Notes under the pieces: generated by a model
Databases searched by the model: none
What the model saw: only the letters and a program-made list of their open reading frames with translations
Told to the model about the DNA's origin: nothing
Part shown: piece after piece, positions 36,167 through 44,253 of the stretch
How the letters are laid out: each line of letters begins with the position of its first letter
Numbering within the stretch: the stretch's first letter is position 1
DNA from: Rhodospirillaceae bacterium
GTDB taxonomy: Bacteria > Pseudomonadota > Alphaproteobacteria > Rhodospirillales > Rhodospirillaceae
Assembly: GCA_947476925.1 (NCBI GenBank)
Contig: CANJSF010000017.1
Span: 21,796 to 85,795 of the forward strand
Reading direction: 5' to 3'
Length of the DNA stretch: 64,000 bases
Program-made: the position numbers and the translations under genes

Positions 36167-36828
36167 CCGGTGCTGCAGCAGCTGTTCCGCCAAAGTTACC
36201 CAGCCGAATTGATTGGACTGGTGAGGGTTGGAGCGTGAACATCAATTTGAGCGGTGATCTGATCGCCGACGCCAAAGTGAGTACCGACGAGGCTGGTTTT
36301 GATGGGGTGTTTCTCGGGACGTTAAATGCCTGCCTTAAAGGCATGACATTGCGCCAGGCCCGCGACCATGGCGTACAGCACGCTTGCTTGAACGCCACGG
36401 CTGGTAAAAAGGCCCCGCCCGTCAGTGGAATCATGATGCCTGCCAATTATTCACCGACCAGCCGGGCGGCCGCTAAAGCTTTACGCGCGGCCATTGATGG
36501 AGTGCTGCCCATCGACTTGGTGAACTGGAATTTCGACGATAACGGCCTATCTGAGGCATGGCGAAAGCTGCCAATTGAGACCCGCAGGGCCAAGCTTGAG
36601 GCCTTAATTGGCGAATTCTTAAAGCAATCCGGCCAAAATGATGCCGTGATTGTTACAGACATCGACGTTCATGATCGGGTATTCATGCAATTCAAGCCCG
36701 ATTTCCCGCTGGATGACAAGCCTATCATGCTGATGAAGCTGGAACGATATGTCAGAAGCGCCACGGGCGAACGTATTGAACTATTTATGTCCGAGATGAA
36801 GGACAACAACCGAATCCGGCGTCTTTAG
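36163..36828 (+). CDS. Uncharacterised protein coupled to the radical SAM gene
   Basis: 221 aa, not recognised with confidence. The middle (DGVFLGTLNACLKGMTLRQA, then RDHGVQHACLN) faintly recalls the Fe-S scaffold fold of NifU/IscU, but the Cys pattern does not fit, so I would not call it that. The C-terminal half (EKLEALIGEFLKQ-like helix, DIDVHDRVFMQFKPDFPLDD, ERIELFMSEMKDNNRIRRL) has a conserved-looking acidic and Arg-rich tail. It starts with an ATGA overlap to the preceding gene and lies 24 bases before the radical SAM gene, so a carrier, accessory or substrate-binding role is a fair guess. Confidence 0.65.
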   Translation: MTGAAAAVPPKLPSRIDWTGEGWSVNINLSGDLIADAKVSTDEAGFDGVFLGTLNACLKGMTLRQARDHGVQHACLNATAGKKAPPVSGIMMPANYSPTSRAAAKALRAAIDGVLPIDLVNWNFDDNGLSEAWRKLPIETRRAKLEALIGEFLKQSGQNDAVIVTDIDVHDRVFMQFKPDFPLDDKPIMLMKLERYVRSATGERIELFMSEMKDNNRIRRL

Positions 36829-36851
36829 TCCACCGACGCCGAGGAGACGAT

Positions 36852-37976
36852 ATGACTGGTATGACCGACCACACCGAGTTGATTTTGGATGGTACCAAGA
36901 TCGCTTGGCACCAAGATCGCATCAAAGCTTGGGAGCGCGGGGAGCGCGTGGCTCCGATCACCATCGACATGGCATTGACGCGTGCCTGCAACTACGCCTG
37001 CCACTATTGCTACGCGATGCTGCAGGAGAACGACCGCAAGTCGATCACTAAGCAAGTCATCACCGACTTCCTCGACGACTGCAAAGAGATTGGCGTTAAA
37101 GGCATCAGCTTTGTTTCTGACGGCGAAAGTACAATTTCACCAGCATTCGTCGATGCTTGCACACATGGCGCAAAACTCGGCTTATCAATGGCATGCGGCA
37201 CGAATGGATTTGTGCTGACGCGCCGCAAACTAGAAGAAGTTTTGCCGTCGCTGACCTACCTGCGCATTAATATTTCCGCCGGTGAGCGCGATCGCTATAG
37301 CGAAATTATGGGTGTGAAACCCGATTACTTCGACCGCGTATCGCAAAATATCCGCGACATGGTTGCAATCAAGCGCGAACGCAAACTCGACGTGACCATC
37401 GGCTTACAAATGGTGTTGATGCCGCAATACCGCGACCAAATCATGCCCTTGGCGCGATTGGGCAAGGAATTGCGTCCCGACTACTTGGTGATCAAGCATT
37501 GCTCAGACAATGAAGATGGCGATTTGGGCGTTGAGTACGACAAGTACAATGAACTCTATGAGACGCTGCATGAAGCCGAGGCGCTGTCGGACGACACCTA
37601 TAAAGTTGTTGTGAAGTGGTCGAAAATCGCTGCCACAGGCCAGCGCAGCTATCAGCGCTGCTATGGCGCGCCGTTCATGATCCAGCTATCGGGATCAGGC
37701 TTAGTCGCTCCGTGCGGAATGTTGTTCAACGAACGTTATAAAAAGTTCCACATCGGCAATATTTGCGAAACGCGGTTCAAAGATATCTACAATTCGGATC
37801 GCTACTGGGAAGTCATGCGCTATCTCGCCAGCCCAGACTTCAATGCTCAAAAAATGTGCGGTTCTTTGTGCTTGCAGCACAAGGTCAACGAAGTCCTTGA
37901 TGGATACGAGAAGGGGCTTGTTACGTTCCCCGATTTATCGCATTCGCCGCAACCAGCGCATATCAACTTCGTCTAG
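36852..37976 (+). CDS. Radical SAM/SPASM-type enzyme
   Basis: 374 aa. The [4Fe-4S]/SAM motif C-x3-C-x2-C is at Cys46, Cys50 and Cys53 (TRACNYACHYCYAM). SAM-binding GGE-like element appears as VSDGESTISP. The C-terminal region has several further Cys (CYGAPFMIQL, VAPCGMLFNE, MCGSLCLQH), the pattern of a SPASM/twitch domain holding one or two auxiliary Fe-S clusters. Chemistry (peptide maturation, dehydrogenation or sugar modification) is not readable. A strong Shine-Dalgarno GAGGAG lies before the ATG. The two unknown small genes upstream and the dioxygenase downstream are likely partners. Confidence 0.9.
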   Translation: MTGMTDHTELILDGTKIAWHQDRIKAWERGERVAPITIDMALTRACNYACHYCYAMLQENDRKSITKQVITDFLDDCKEIGVKGISFVSDGESTISPAFVDACTHGAKLGLSMACGTNGFVLTRRKLEEVLPSLTYLRINISAGERDRYSEIMGVKPDYFDRVSQNIRDMVAIKRERKLDVTIGLQMVLMPQYRDQIMPLARLGKELRPDYLVIKHCSDNEDGDLGVEYDKYNELYETLHEAEALSDDTYKVVVKWSKIAATGQRSYQRCYGAPFMIQLSGSGLVAPCGMLFNERYKKFHIGNICETRFKDIYNSDRYWEVMRYLASPDFNAQKMCGSLCLQHKVNEVLDGYEKGLVTFPDLSHSPQPAHINFV

Positions 37977-37996
37977 ATCCAGGAGCCATTTCGACC

Positions 37997-38752
37997 ATGG
38001 TTTCAACGGCAGCCGCAGAACTATGTCATGGGCCGGGATACGTGATCGGACCACAAGTTGACGCGGGCGAGGTGTCGTGGGTGCGCGCGTTTGTTGAACG
38101 CAAATGGCGCGGCGTGTTGACCGCGAAGTACCCGTTTCTTGCAGACAAAATCGCTGCGACGTCGATCACCGATTATCACAAGCTATCGCATCTGATTGAC
38201 CATTCGTCGACATGGTCAAAAGACAGCCGCTTGTTTACCGCCAGTGAAGTCGACCAACTGCTTGGTAAGCTCTCGGTGTTTGGGTATTTGCGCGACGCTT
38301 TTGGTCCCTTTCAAGTGGCCGACGTCGAGCATTTGGGTCATCCGGAAGTTTATTGGCGATTGGTGCGGCCCAATCACCCCGACGATGTGGCGGGCGCTCA
38401 TGCCGATGCCTGGTTTTATACGCTCACCAACGACATGCCCCTCGACGAACAAAAACGCATTGTGAAGGTTTGGTTCCCAGTCTTCTCCGAGCCCGGAGTA
38501 AGTGGTCTCTCAGTTGCTCAAGAGACCCAGAAAATGGATTTGAAATATAGCGGCGAAATGCGCCACGGGCGAATGAAGCCGATCATGACCGATGCGCGCG
38601 CAGCAGACATCCCGCTGAGCGCACTGTCACTCAGCGCTGGGCAGTGTGTTGCGTTCCACATCGATCTGCTGCATGGCGGCCTGAGTCACAAGACTGATCA
38701 GACTCGCGTAAGTATCGAGTTTGCTATCCGCCTCAATGCGCCCCTGAATTGA
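37997..38752 (+). CDS. PhyH-like Fe(II)/2-oxoglutarate dioxygenase (second)
   Basis: 251 aa. Iron ligands: His135-Ala-Asp137 in AGAHADAWF and His226 within IDLLHGGLSHK, with Arg237 (QTRVSIEFAI) as the 2-oxoglutarate anchor. Sequence outside these motifs is unlike the other two dioxygenases. AGGAG precedes the ATG. Directly follows the radical SAM gene by 20 bases; the two oxidative enzymes probably act in one pathway. Confidence 0.78.
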   Translation: MVSTAAAELCHGPGYVIGPQVDAGEVSWVRAFVERKWRGVLTAKYPFLADKIAATSITDYHKLSHLIDHSSTWSKDSRLFTASEVDQLLGKLSVFGYLRDAFGPFQVADVEHLGHPEVYWRLVRPNHPDDVAGAHADAWFYTLTNDMPLDEQKRIVKVWFPVFSEPGVSGLSVAQETQKMDLKYSGEMRHGRMKPIMTDARAADIPLSALSLSAGQCVAFHIDLLHGGLSHKTDQTRVSIEFAIRLNAPLN

Positions 38753-38778
38753 CAACGCTTTAAAAACAACAACACAGC

Positions 38779-39840
38779 ATGTTTAGAATATTTGTTCATT
38801 TATCACCCAGGGCACTTGGTGACTTTGTCGGCTACGCACAGTTAGCGGCCTCTGTGCGCGAGCTTTTTGACGACGCGGCTCTGTATATACACTTTGTCGA
38901 TGACCGCCCGTATAAGCAAAATATTATTCGCTGCATTCCGAATGCTGCGATGGCCTTTACGTCAGTCGCCGGCATCAAGGTCGATTATTTTGATTGTAAC
39001 TTTGGTCGACCTACACATGGCATAAATTTTTGGGAAGAGAATAAGCTGCACGATACGGACCTTTTTCTCTCTGGTCACATGATGCATGAGTTAATGTTGA
39101 ATTCTCTCCCTCAAAAACGGCTGCGTCCGCATCCAAAATCAATATCCATTAACGACTACAAACTTATAGCTTACGGCCTGGACCCCTCTCGCTGGTATGC
39201 GTGCGTATACTGGAAAGAAGATGGTTACGAGTTTCGCGGATTTAACCCAGTTCGTACTATCACAAATCCTGAACCTTACATTGCGACGATACGTCACATT
39301 ATCGAGAATCTTGGCGGACAAGTGGTGCGTCTGGGGCACCCCACTGAGACCGTGATCCCGAAAATGCGCGGCTTTGTGGATCTGGCTAAGGTATCGGGCT
39401 CGGAAGACTTGCAAATGTATGCAGTGGCGCGCGCGAGATTTTTCGTTGCTTCCGCCTCGGGGCCTGCAGCTTATGGCCCGGCGTTCGGCGTGCCAACATT
39501 GAATACAGATCAGAACTACGCTTTGGGTGTCTGGGGTAAGAATGATTACATACTAACGCAGACATTGCGCCACAATGGCAGGGCCATTCGCCAGACAGAA
39601 GCCTTCGACTCAAAATTGCTTTTCATCGAAACGGATCAACAAGGATTTATTTTCGAGAAAAACACTTCGGCGGAATTGGCTTCCGGGGCAGACGAGATGT
39701 TCAAAAGCACGAGCGATTGTAACGGATGGAGGCCGATTGTTGACGAACGTCCTGTCGGCTTGCGACCCAATTCAATTACGCTGCCATTGAAGCGACGTTA
39801 TAATCGCGATCTACTCATCCCGCCTAGCCAACGTGTGTGA
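38779..39840 (+). CDS. Putative glycosyltransferase (TIGR04372-like)
   Basis: 353 aa. GT-B-like C-terminal half: EPYIATIRHIIENLGGQVVRLGHP, FVDLAKVSGSEDLQMYAVARARFFVASASGPAAYGPAFGVPTL, with the pattern of finding a sugar-nucleotide-bound strand followed by a G-rich loop. I recall this arrangement in the TIGR04372 group of surface-polysaccharide glycosyltransferases. No membrane segment; presumably cytoplasmic and membrane-associated. Codons look more A/T-rich than the genes before it. It is the only plain glycosyltransferase candidate in the cluster, so it may transfer the finished sugar. Confidence 0.6.
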   Translation: MFRIFVHLSPRALGDFVGYAQLAASVRELFDDAALYIHFVDDRPYKQNIIRCIPNAAMAFTSVAGIKVDYFDCNFGRPTHGINFWEENKLHDTDLFLSGHMMHELMLNSLPQKRLRPHPKSISINDYKLIAYGLDPSRWYACVYWKEDGYEFRGFNPVRTITNPEPYIATIRHIIENLGGQVVRLGHPTETVIPKMRGFVDLAKVSGSEDLQMYAVARARFFVASASGPAAYGPAFGVPTLNTDQNYALGVWGKNDYILTQTLRHNGRAIRQTEAFDSKLLFIETDQQGFIFEKNTSAELASGADEMFKSTSDCNGWRPIVDERPVGLRPNSITLPLKRRYNRDLLIPPSQRV

Positions 39841-39979
39841 AAATGTTCGCATGAGTGACTTTGGGGTTTACTGCAAGACGCGAAACTAATCAGACTAGAC
39901 ATTGTGATACTTTGAAGGTGACGGGGCGCTGCCGCTCATTTTTAGCGCAACATTGCGAACGACGAAAAGGATTACGCTG

Positions 39980-40918
39980 ATGGCTGATGTCGGAATTGAA
40001 GCGAGAGACTTGCGTATTTGGGGCGATTTCAAAGCAAAGCCTCACTTTTACGCGCCTCTGAAACGTCTGATCGGTCCCAGTACAAAAGTATTCACGATGG
40101 GCAGTTGTTTTGCCCTCGAGGTGCGTCGCGCATTGCAGCGTCGCAATGTCAATGTTTATCCCGACTATCTTTCAGTCAAATATGTGTTGGGTCATTCTCA
40201 GTTTTCGTCATTTACAGAAAGATGTGAGTTTCAACCTCACTATGACACCTTCGTGATCAAGCAGGAGTTTGAGACGGCATTGGGGCTGTGGAAGAATCGC
40301 CGTGAATGCCTTGTGAAATACTCAGGCACTCCAACGAATAAGCAGTTAGGCTGGGATACGGTTTATCAAGATCCATATCGAAAAGTGACGTGGGCGCGTT
40401 CGGCGGAGTTATTGATGCATGTCGTAGATCAAGTTGATCGCGTGGTGACTGAAGGGCTACGGCAAGCTGATGTCATCGTCTTGACTTTAGGCTTAACTGA
40501 GGTCTGGCAGAGCACAAGCACGGGCAAATACTTCTGCCAGCAACCGCGACACCCCGGACTGGCTCGTTTTCAAGCCAGTACATTTCTCGAAAACTACAAC
40601 AACATGCGCGCGACGCTCGATATGCTGTTTGATCGCTATCCCGATAAGCAAGTGATATTGTCTGTATCGCCAGTGCCCCTTGGCTCGACTTATAGGGACA
40701 TGGATGTTGGAACTGCGAACACAGAAAGCAAGTCGACGCTTCGGGCAGTGGCTGGGCAAATATGCCGAGAATACAGTTCCAACGTCACTTACTTTCCTTC
40801 TTACGAAATGGCAACCTGTATGGATATCCCGGTATTCCAGGAAGACCATCGGCATGTGCTTCCGGAGTTTGCAGACCGTGTAGTCGCTGGATTCCTGTCT
40901 TGCTTTGCCAAAGAATAA
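39980..40918 (+). CDS. GSCFA-domain protein
   Basis: 312 aa from ATG 39980 (MADVGIEARDL), chosen because AAGGA lies 8 bases upstream; an earlier in-frame start at 39953 lacks one. Named for the family motif, here MGSCFALEVRRAL, followed by an SGNH-hydrolase-like pattern: VIVLTLGLTEVWQS and a late Asp-x-x-His (EDHRHVLPEFADRV). SGNH enzymes can add or remove acyl groups on glycans; the GSCFA group is uncharacterised. The last plus-strand gene of the accessory region. Confidence 0.82.
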   Translation: MADVGIEARDLRIWGDFKAKPHFYAPLKRLIGPSTKVFTMGSCFALEVRRALQRRNVNVYPDYLSVKYVLGHSQFSSFTERCEFQPHYDTFVIKQEFETALGLWKNRRECLVKYSGTPTNKQLGWDTVYQDPYRKVTWARSAELLMHVVDQVDRVVTEGLRQADVIVLTLGLTEVWQSTSTGKYFCQQPRHPGLARFQASTFLENYNNMRATLDMLFDRYPDKQVILSVSPVPLGSTYRDMDVGTANTESKSTLRAVAGQICREYSSNVTYFPSYEMATCMDIPVFQEDHRHVLPEFADRVVAGFLSCFAKE

Positions 40919-40922
40919 CTTG

Positions 40923-42035
40923 TTATTTGTCGTTATTTGGCGGGCTAATCATCAGTCGTGCAGCGTAACGGCTGAGTTCTGTATCGACGCAGCTTGATGG
41001 TAGGCTGTCTATTCTGACGTTTTGGAATCGATCTAATCTGTTTGGATATGGGATTAACCCGTACAATACTTGGAACAGCCCGCGCATATGCCGCTTCGGT
41101 GTTTTTCCGCGGTGAAATCCATATGTTGCTTCCAAGAATGCGGTCCCGGCTTTGCCAGTAATTTCACTAATTTGATTGCTAAAAAATTGCTCGATTGGCC
41201 AGACTATTCCACGACTATCTTTGCTAAATAATACCCCTAGTTGCGTTTCAGGAAGGCGATGTTCAGCAATCAACTTTGCGCAAAATGTGGGGTCATGAGT
41301 ATTGCGGGCAAAAATGTGTGGCCCGTCGTCGGTTTCAACATCGGTAAGATAGAAGAACAGCTTACACGCTCGGAAATCATCAAAATCTCTATGAAAAATG
41401 TGAGCTCCATAGTCGTTTGACTCAGTTGGGACGGTCCACCACACGCTCATGTCGACGATGGTGGGCGGAGCGCCCAAATAGTCTTTCACGATACTGAGAA
41501 TCTGCGGGTTTGTTGCTAGTGCTAGGGAATGGGGTGCTGCTACGATGTCCTCCACACTATGTAGATAAGTAGGCCCATCTTGGGCCGAATATTGTCCGTC
41601 ACGAAAAAAACGAATCATTTCATTCAGCGATTGCTGATCTAACAAGTCGTTTAACTTAACAAATCCTGTTTCTTTCAGCTCTTCTGCTAAAGGAAGATCT
41701 GAGCCAATCTCGCTTTTCAATTGCGGCAGGATGCTGCAAATGTTTTTCGCTATATCGATCCTTTGGTATGGATCATCTATTTCCTTGTTAAGTTTCCAAA
41801 GTAGATCCCCTGGCCATGATGACAAGACCTCTTTCAAAATTTCTTCGGGTTTAGAATCAACATGTAATGCGCCTGTTTTAATTGAGTTGGATCCGATAAG
41901 AAAAATGAGGTCCCACAATTGCTTAAAATTAGGGTAGCTTTTGAATGCTTTGAACAGTTTGCGGTAGGTCGGGGCGTAAGCCGACAACGACTCCTCGAGC
42001 TTATTAGCAGCTATTCGATTTGCTTCGGTGCTCAT
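40923..42035 (-). CDS. PhyH-like Fe(II)/2-oxoglutarate dioxygenase (third), with a helical N-terminal extension
   Basis: 370 aa on the minus strand, convergent with the GSCFA gene (4 bases apart). Residues 1-120 are mostly helical with no known domain. The oxygenase core then shows His215-Arg-Asp217 (IFHRDFDDF), VETDDGPHIFARNTHDP, and a C-terminal His with a downstream Arg (ATYGFHRGKTPKRHMRG). Base composition is visibly more A/T-rich than the neighbours, suggesting separate acquisition. The start overlaps the preceding small gene by ATGA. Confidence 0.8.
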   Translation of the reverse strand: MSTEANRIAANKLEESLSAYAPTYRKLFKAFKSYPNFKQLWDLIFLIGSNSIKTGALHVDSKPEEILKEVLSSWPGDLLWKLNKEIDDPYQRIDIAKNICSILPQLKSEIGSDLPLAEELKETGFVKLNDLLDQQSLNEMIRFFRDGQYSAQDGPTYLHSVEDIVAAPHSLALATNPQILSIVKDYLGAPPTIVDMSVWWTVPTESNDYGAHIFHRDFDDFRACKLFFYLTDVETDDGPHIFARNTHDPTFCAKLIAEHRLPETQLGVLFSKDSRGIVWPIEQFFSNQISEITGKAGTAFLEATYGFHRGKTPKRHMRGLFQVLYGLIPYPNRLDRFQNVRIDSLPSSCVDTELSRYAARLMISPPNNDK

Positions 42036-42244
42036 TTATCAGCCAGACTAAAGTAATTGATTGCCCAGTCAGCATTTGCTGCAATTAGTTTACGTTCCAA
42101 AGTATAATCGATTGTTCCTATTCTAACACCCTCCGGCAATAAAAAACAGATTCTACAAAATTTACAATTGGTCAGTGGCATTTGGCCTTGCCTGCTGAAA
42201 TGCGCCCAATAAATCTGCTCGCCATTCTCTTGCCACCAAGCCAA
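42032..42244 (-). CDS. Small Cys-containing protein, possibly real
   Basis: 70 aa. Starts 15 bases downstream of the sthA stop and overlaps the third dioxygenase gene by ATGA. Cysteines form CKFCRIC, which could bind metal; the rest is not recognised. The coupling and A/T-rich composition like its downstream partner argue for a real gene, but it could be a chance frame. Confidence 0.4.
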   Translation of the reverse strand: MAWWQENGEQIYWAHFSRQGQMPLTNCKFCRICFLLPEGVRIGTIDYTLERKLIAANADWAINYFSLADK

Positions 42245-42259
42245 CGCTCATAAATTCTC

Positions 42260-43666
42260 TTACCCCAGCCTGTTAATGCCATCGAAGGCCGCTGTTTTGT
42301 AGCATTCGGCCAGCGTCGGGTAGTTGAAAACCGTGTTCACAAAATAGTCAATCGTGCCCTTGTGGGCCAAGACAGCCTGGCCAATGTGAATGAGTTCGCT
42401 GGCGCCTTCACCAATAATATGCACTCCCAGCAATTCCCGCGTTTCAATATTAAACAGTAGTTTTAAGAGGCCCGTATTGTCGCCAATAATTTGGCCGCGC
42501 GCGATCTCGCGGTAATTGGCCTTGCCCACTTCATAAGGAATGCCGTCTTGCGTCAGCTCCTCTTCGTTGCGTCCCACGGTAGAGATCTCAGGGATGGTAT
42601 AGATTCCGTATGGGAATAACGACGGAACGCTTTCGGCTTTCTCGCCGAAGGCGTGGCAAGCGGCCAGGCGGCCCTGTTCCATAGATGTCGAGGCTAAGCT
42701 GGGAAACCCGATGACATCGCCCACGGCGTAGATATGTGGCTGTGATGATTGATAGCTTTTGTTGACTTTCACGCGACCACGATCATCGATGGTGACGCCC
42801 GCTGCAGCGACATTCAGAGTATCGGTCGCGCCCGTTCGGCCAATGGAGTACAGGGCTTTGTCTGTGACGATTTGCTTGCCGCTGGCAAGCGTGATTCGTA
42901 CACGCTCACCTTTTTCGTCGGTAATTGGTTCCAGCGATTTCACCTCTTCGCCAAGGCGAAGTGTCGCGCGGTTTTGATGCAGATGGTGGGCTAAATTATC
43001 CGTAATCTCGCGATCGATGAACGGTAACAACTGATTGCGCTTATCGATAATCGTCACGCGCACACCAAGGGCCGCGAAAATTGTCGCATACTCAATGCCG
43101 ATAACACCGGCCCCAACCACCGCCAATGAACGCGGAAGTTTGTCGAGTGTGAGTATATCGTCGCTAATGAGTATTTTTTGTCCGTCGAATGGAATGCTGC
43201 CATCGCGCGTGGCGTGCGTGCCTGTAGCAATGATAATTTTTGCAGCCGTGACATTGCTTTGTCCACGTCCACGACCGGCGTCCTCAATGCATACTGTATG
43301 CGCGTCGACAAACTTTGCGTCGCCCGTAATCATTTCAATGCGATTGCGCTGCAACTGATGAAGTGTGACATCGATCTCGTGCCTGATCACGTGATCAGTG
43401 CGGAAGTGCAAGTCGCGCATGGTGATATTCTGCTTCACCGAATAGGACGCGCCATAAATGCCGCGCTCGCGATAGCCTGATAGGTGCATCGCGGCTTCGC
43501 GCAGGGTTTTTGAGGGAATAGTTCCGGTGTTAATGCAAATACCGCCAACCACGGCTTTGCGCTCGATCAGCAGTGTTCTGCGGCCGATTTTTGCAGCCTG
43601 AATGGCCGCCCGTTGTCCGCCTGGGCCCGACCCAATTACCACCAAATCATAATCGTAGGCTGTCAT
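42260..43666 (-). CDS. sthA: Soluble pyridine nucleotide transhydrogenase (Si-specific NAD(P)+ transhydrogenase)
   Basis: 468 aa from ATG 43666 (MTAYDYDLVVIGSGPGG). The same frame extends upstream to 43747 with non-family sequence, so I did not use that start. FAD flavoprotein of the disulfide-reductase family: GSGPGGQRAAIQAAK, NAD(P) loop VVGAGVIGIEYATIFAALG, FAD Asp YAVGDVIGFPSLAS. In related reductases the active site is C-x4-C; here it is Cys44-I-N-T-G-Thr49, so the redox disulfide is absent, as in SthA. It rebalances NADPH and NADH. It belongs to the minus strand and is followed by the small gene. Confidence 0.93.
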   Translation of the reverse strand: MTAYDYDLVVIGSGPGGQRAAIQAAKIGRRTLLIERKAVVGGICINTGTIPSKTLREAAMHLSGYRERGIYGASYSVKQNITMRDLHFRTDHVIRHEIDVTLHQLQRNRIEMITGDAKFVDAHTVCIEDAGRGRGQSNVTAAKIIIATGTHATRDGSIPFDGQKILISDDILTLDKLPRSLAVVGAGVIGIEYATIFAALGVRVTIIDKRNQLLPFIDREITDNLAHHLHQNRATLRLGEEVKSLEPITDEKGERVRITLASGKQIVTDKALYSIGRTGATDTLNVAAAGVTIDDRGRVKVNKSYQSSQPHIYAVGDVIGFPSLASTSMEQGRLAACHAFGEKAESVPSLFPYGIYTIPEISTVGRNEEELTQDGIPYEVGKANYREIARGQIIGDNTGLLKLLFNIETRELLGVHIIGEGASELIHIGQAVLAHKGTIDYFVNTVFNYPTLAECYKTAAFDGINRLG

Positions 43667-44253
43667 GAACCGGCATTCCCTGCTCAATACGTGCTTTGGG
43701 TGGCGGTGGGGGAGGCTCGCAACAGCCTGTTCCCCAAAACCAGCCATAATCTCTAAGCGAGGGAGGGGGAAAGGGCTAGATAGAAATCGTGGCTCGGACT
43801 TCCAAAACTGTGCAAATGAGCGGGCTTTTCAACGTTTCGGGACGCGATAGTCGAGCATGTGCCATAGGCGTCGTCATGTTCCACTATTCTTTAACTCTGG
43901 AAAACCATGCCGCGATTTGCGTGAATTTAACGGCCTTCGTCATTTTGGAAATGGCGACTGAACCCAATAATTTAATACTCAAAATATAATTGGCATGCTT
44001 TCGACGGATGTTCTGAGCACGCGCAGAGCGAAGGGGGCTAAGGTGTTTGACGATGCCTCGCACTCCAATCCGGGGCCCTTACCGGCGTCCCCTAGGACTT
44101 AATAGTCAACGCAAGCCCTTAACGGTTACCGGAACTTAATTTGACGAATCGGGCTTTTTGAAGCGACGGGCCGCCAACATTGTCATATTAATGTCATTAC
44201 GCTTCATGGGGCCGATTTTAGTATACGGCGGTCCCAACAGCGAGATGCGATGA
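43667..44253. other. 587-base region without a convincing gene, between sthA and the RND operon
   Basis: Presumed divergent regulatory region. Frames of 60-66 codons exist on the plus strand but begin with unlikely context and lack family features. The A/T-rich part near 43965-43995 and the direct TGTCAT repeats at 44181-44197 (TGTCATATTAATGTCAT) are the only features I noted; promoters for sthA and for the efflux genes are expected here. A small RNA cannot be excluded. Confidence 0.6.

Noticed and set aside
36163..36828. NifU/IscU-type Fe-S scaffold
   Set aside because: One segment (GTLNACLKGMTLRQA) is similar in feel, but the required Cys residues are not in place, so the call was not made.
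25207..42244. CRISPR, phage or defence island
   Set aside because: No repeats/spacers, integrase, transposase, nuclease or restriction genes were seen in the cluster; the enzymes are biosynthetic.
43789..43989. 66-codon plus-strand frame between sthA and the RND adaptor
   Set aside because: No Shine-Dalgarno, no domain and mixed composition; more likely non-coding.
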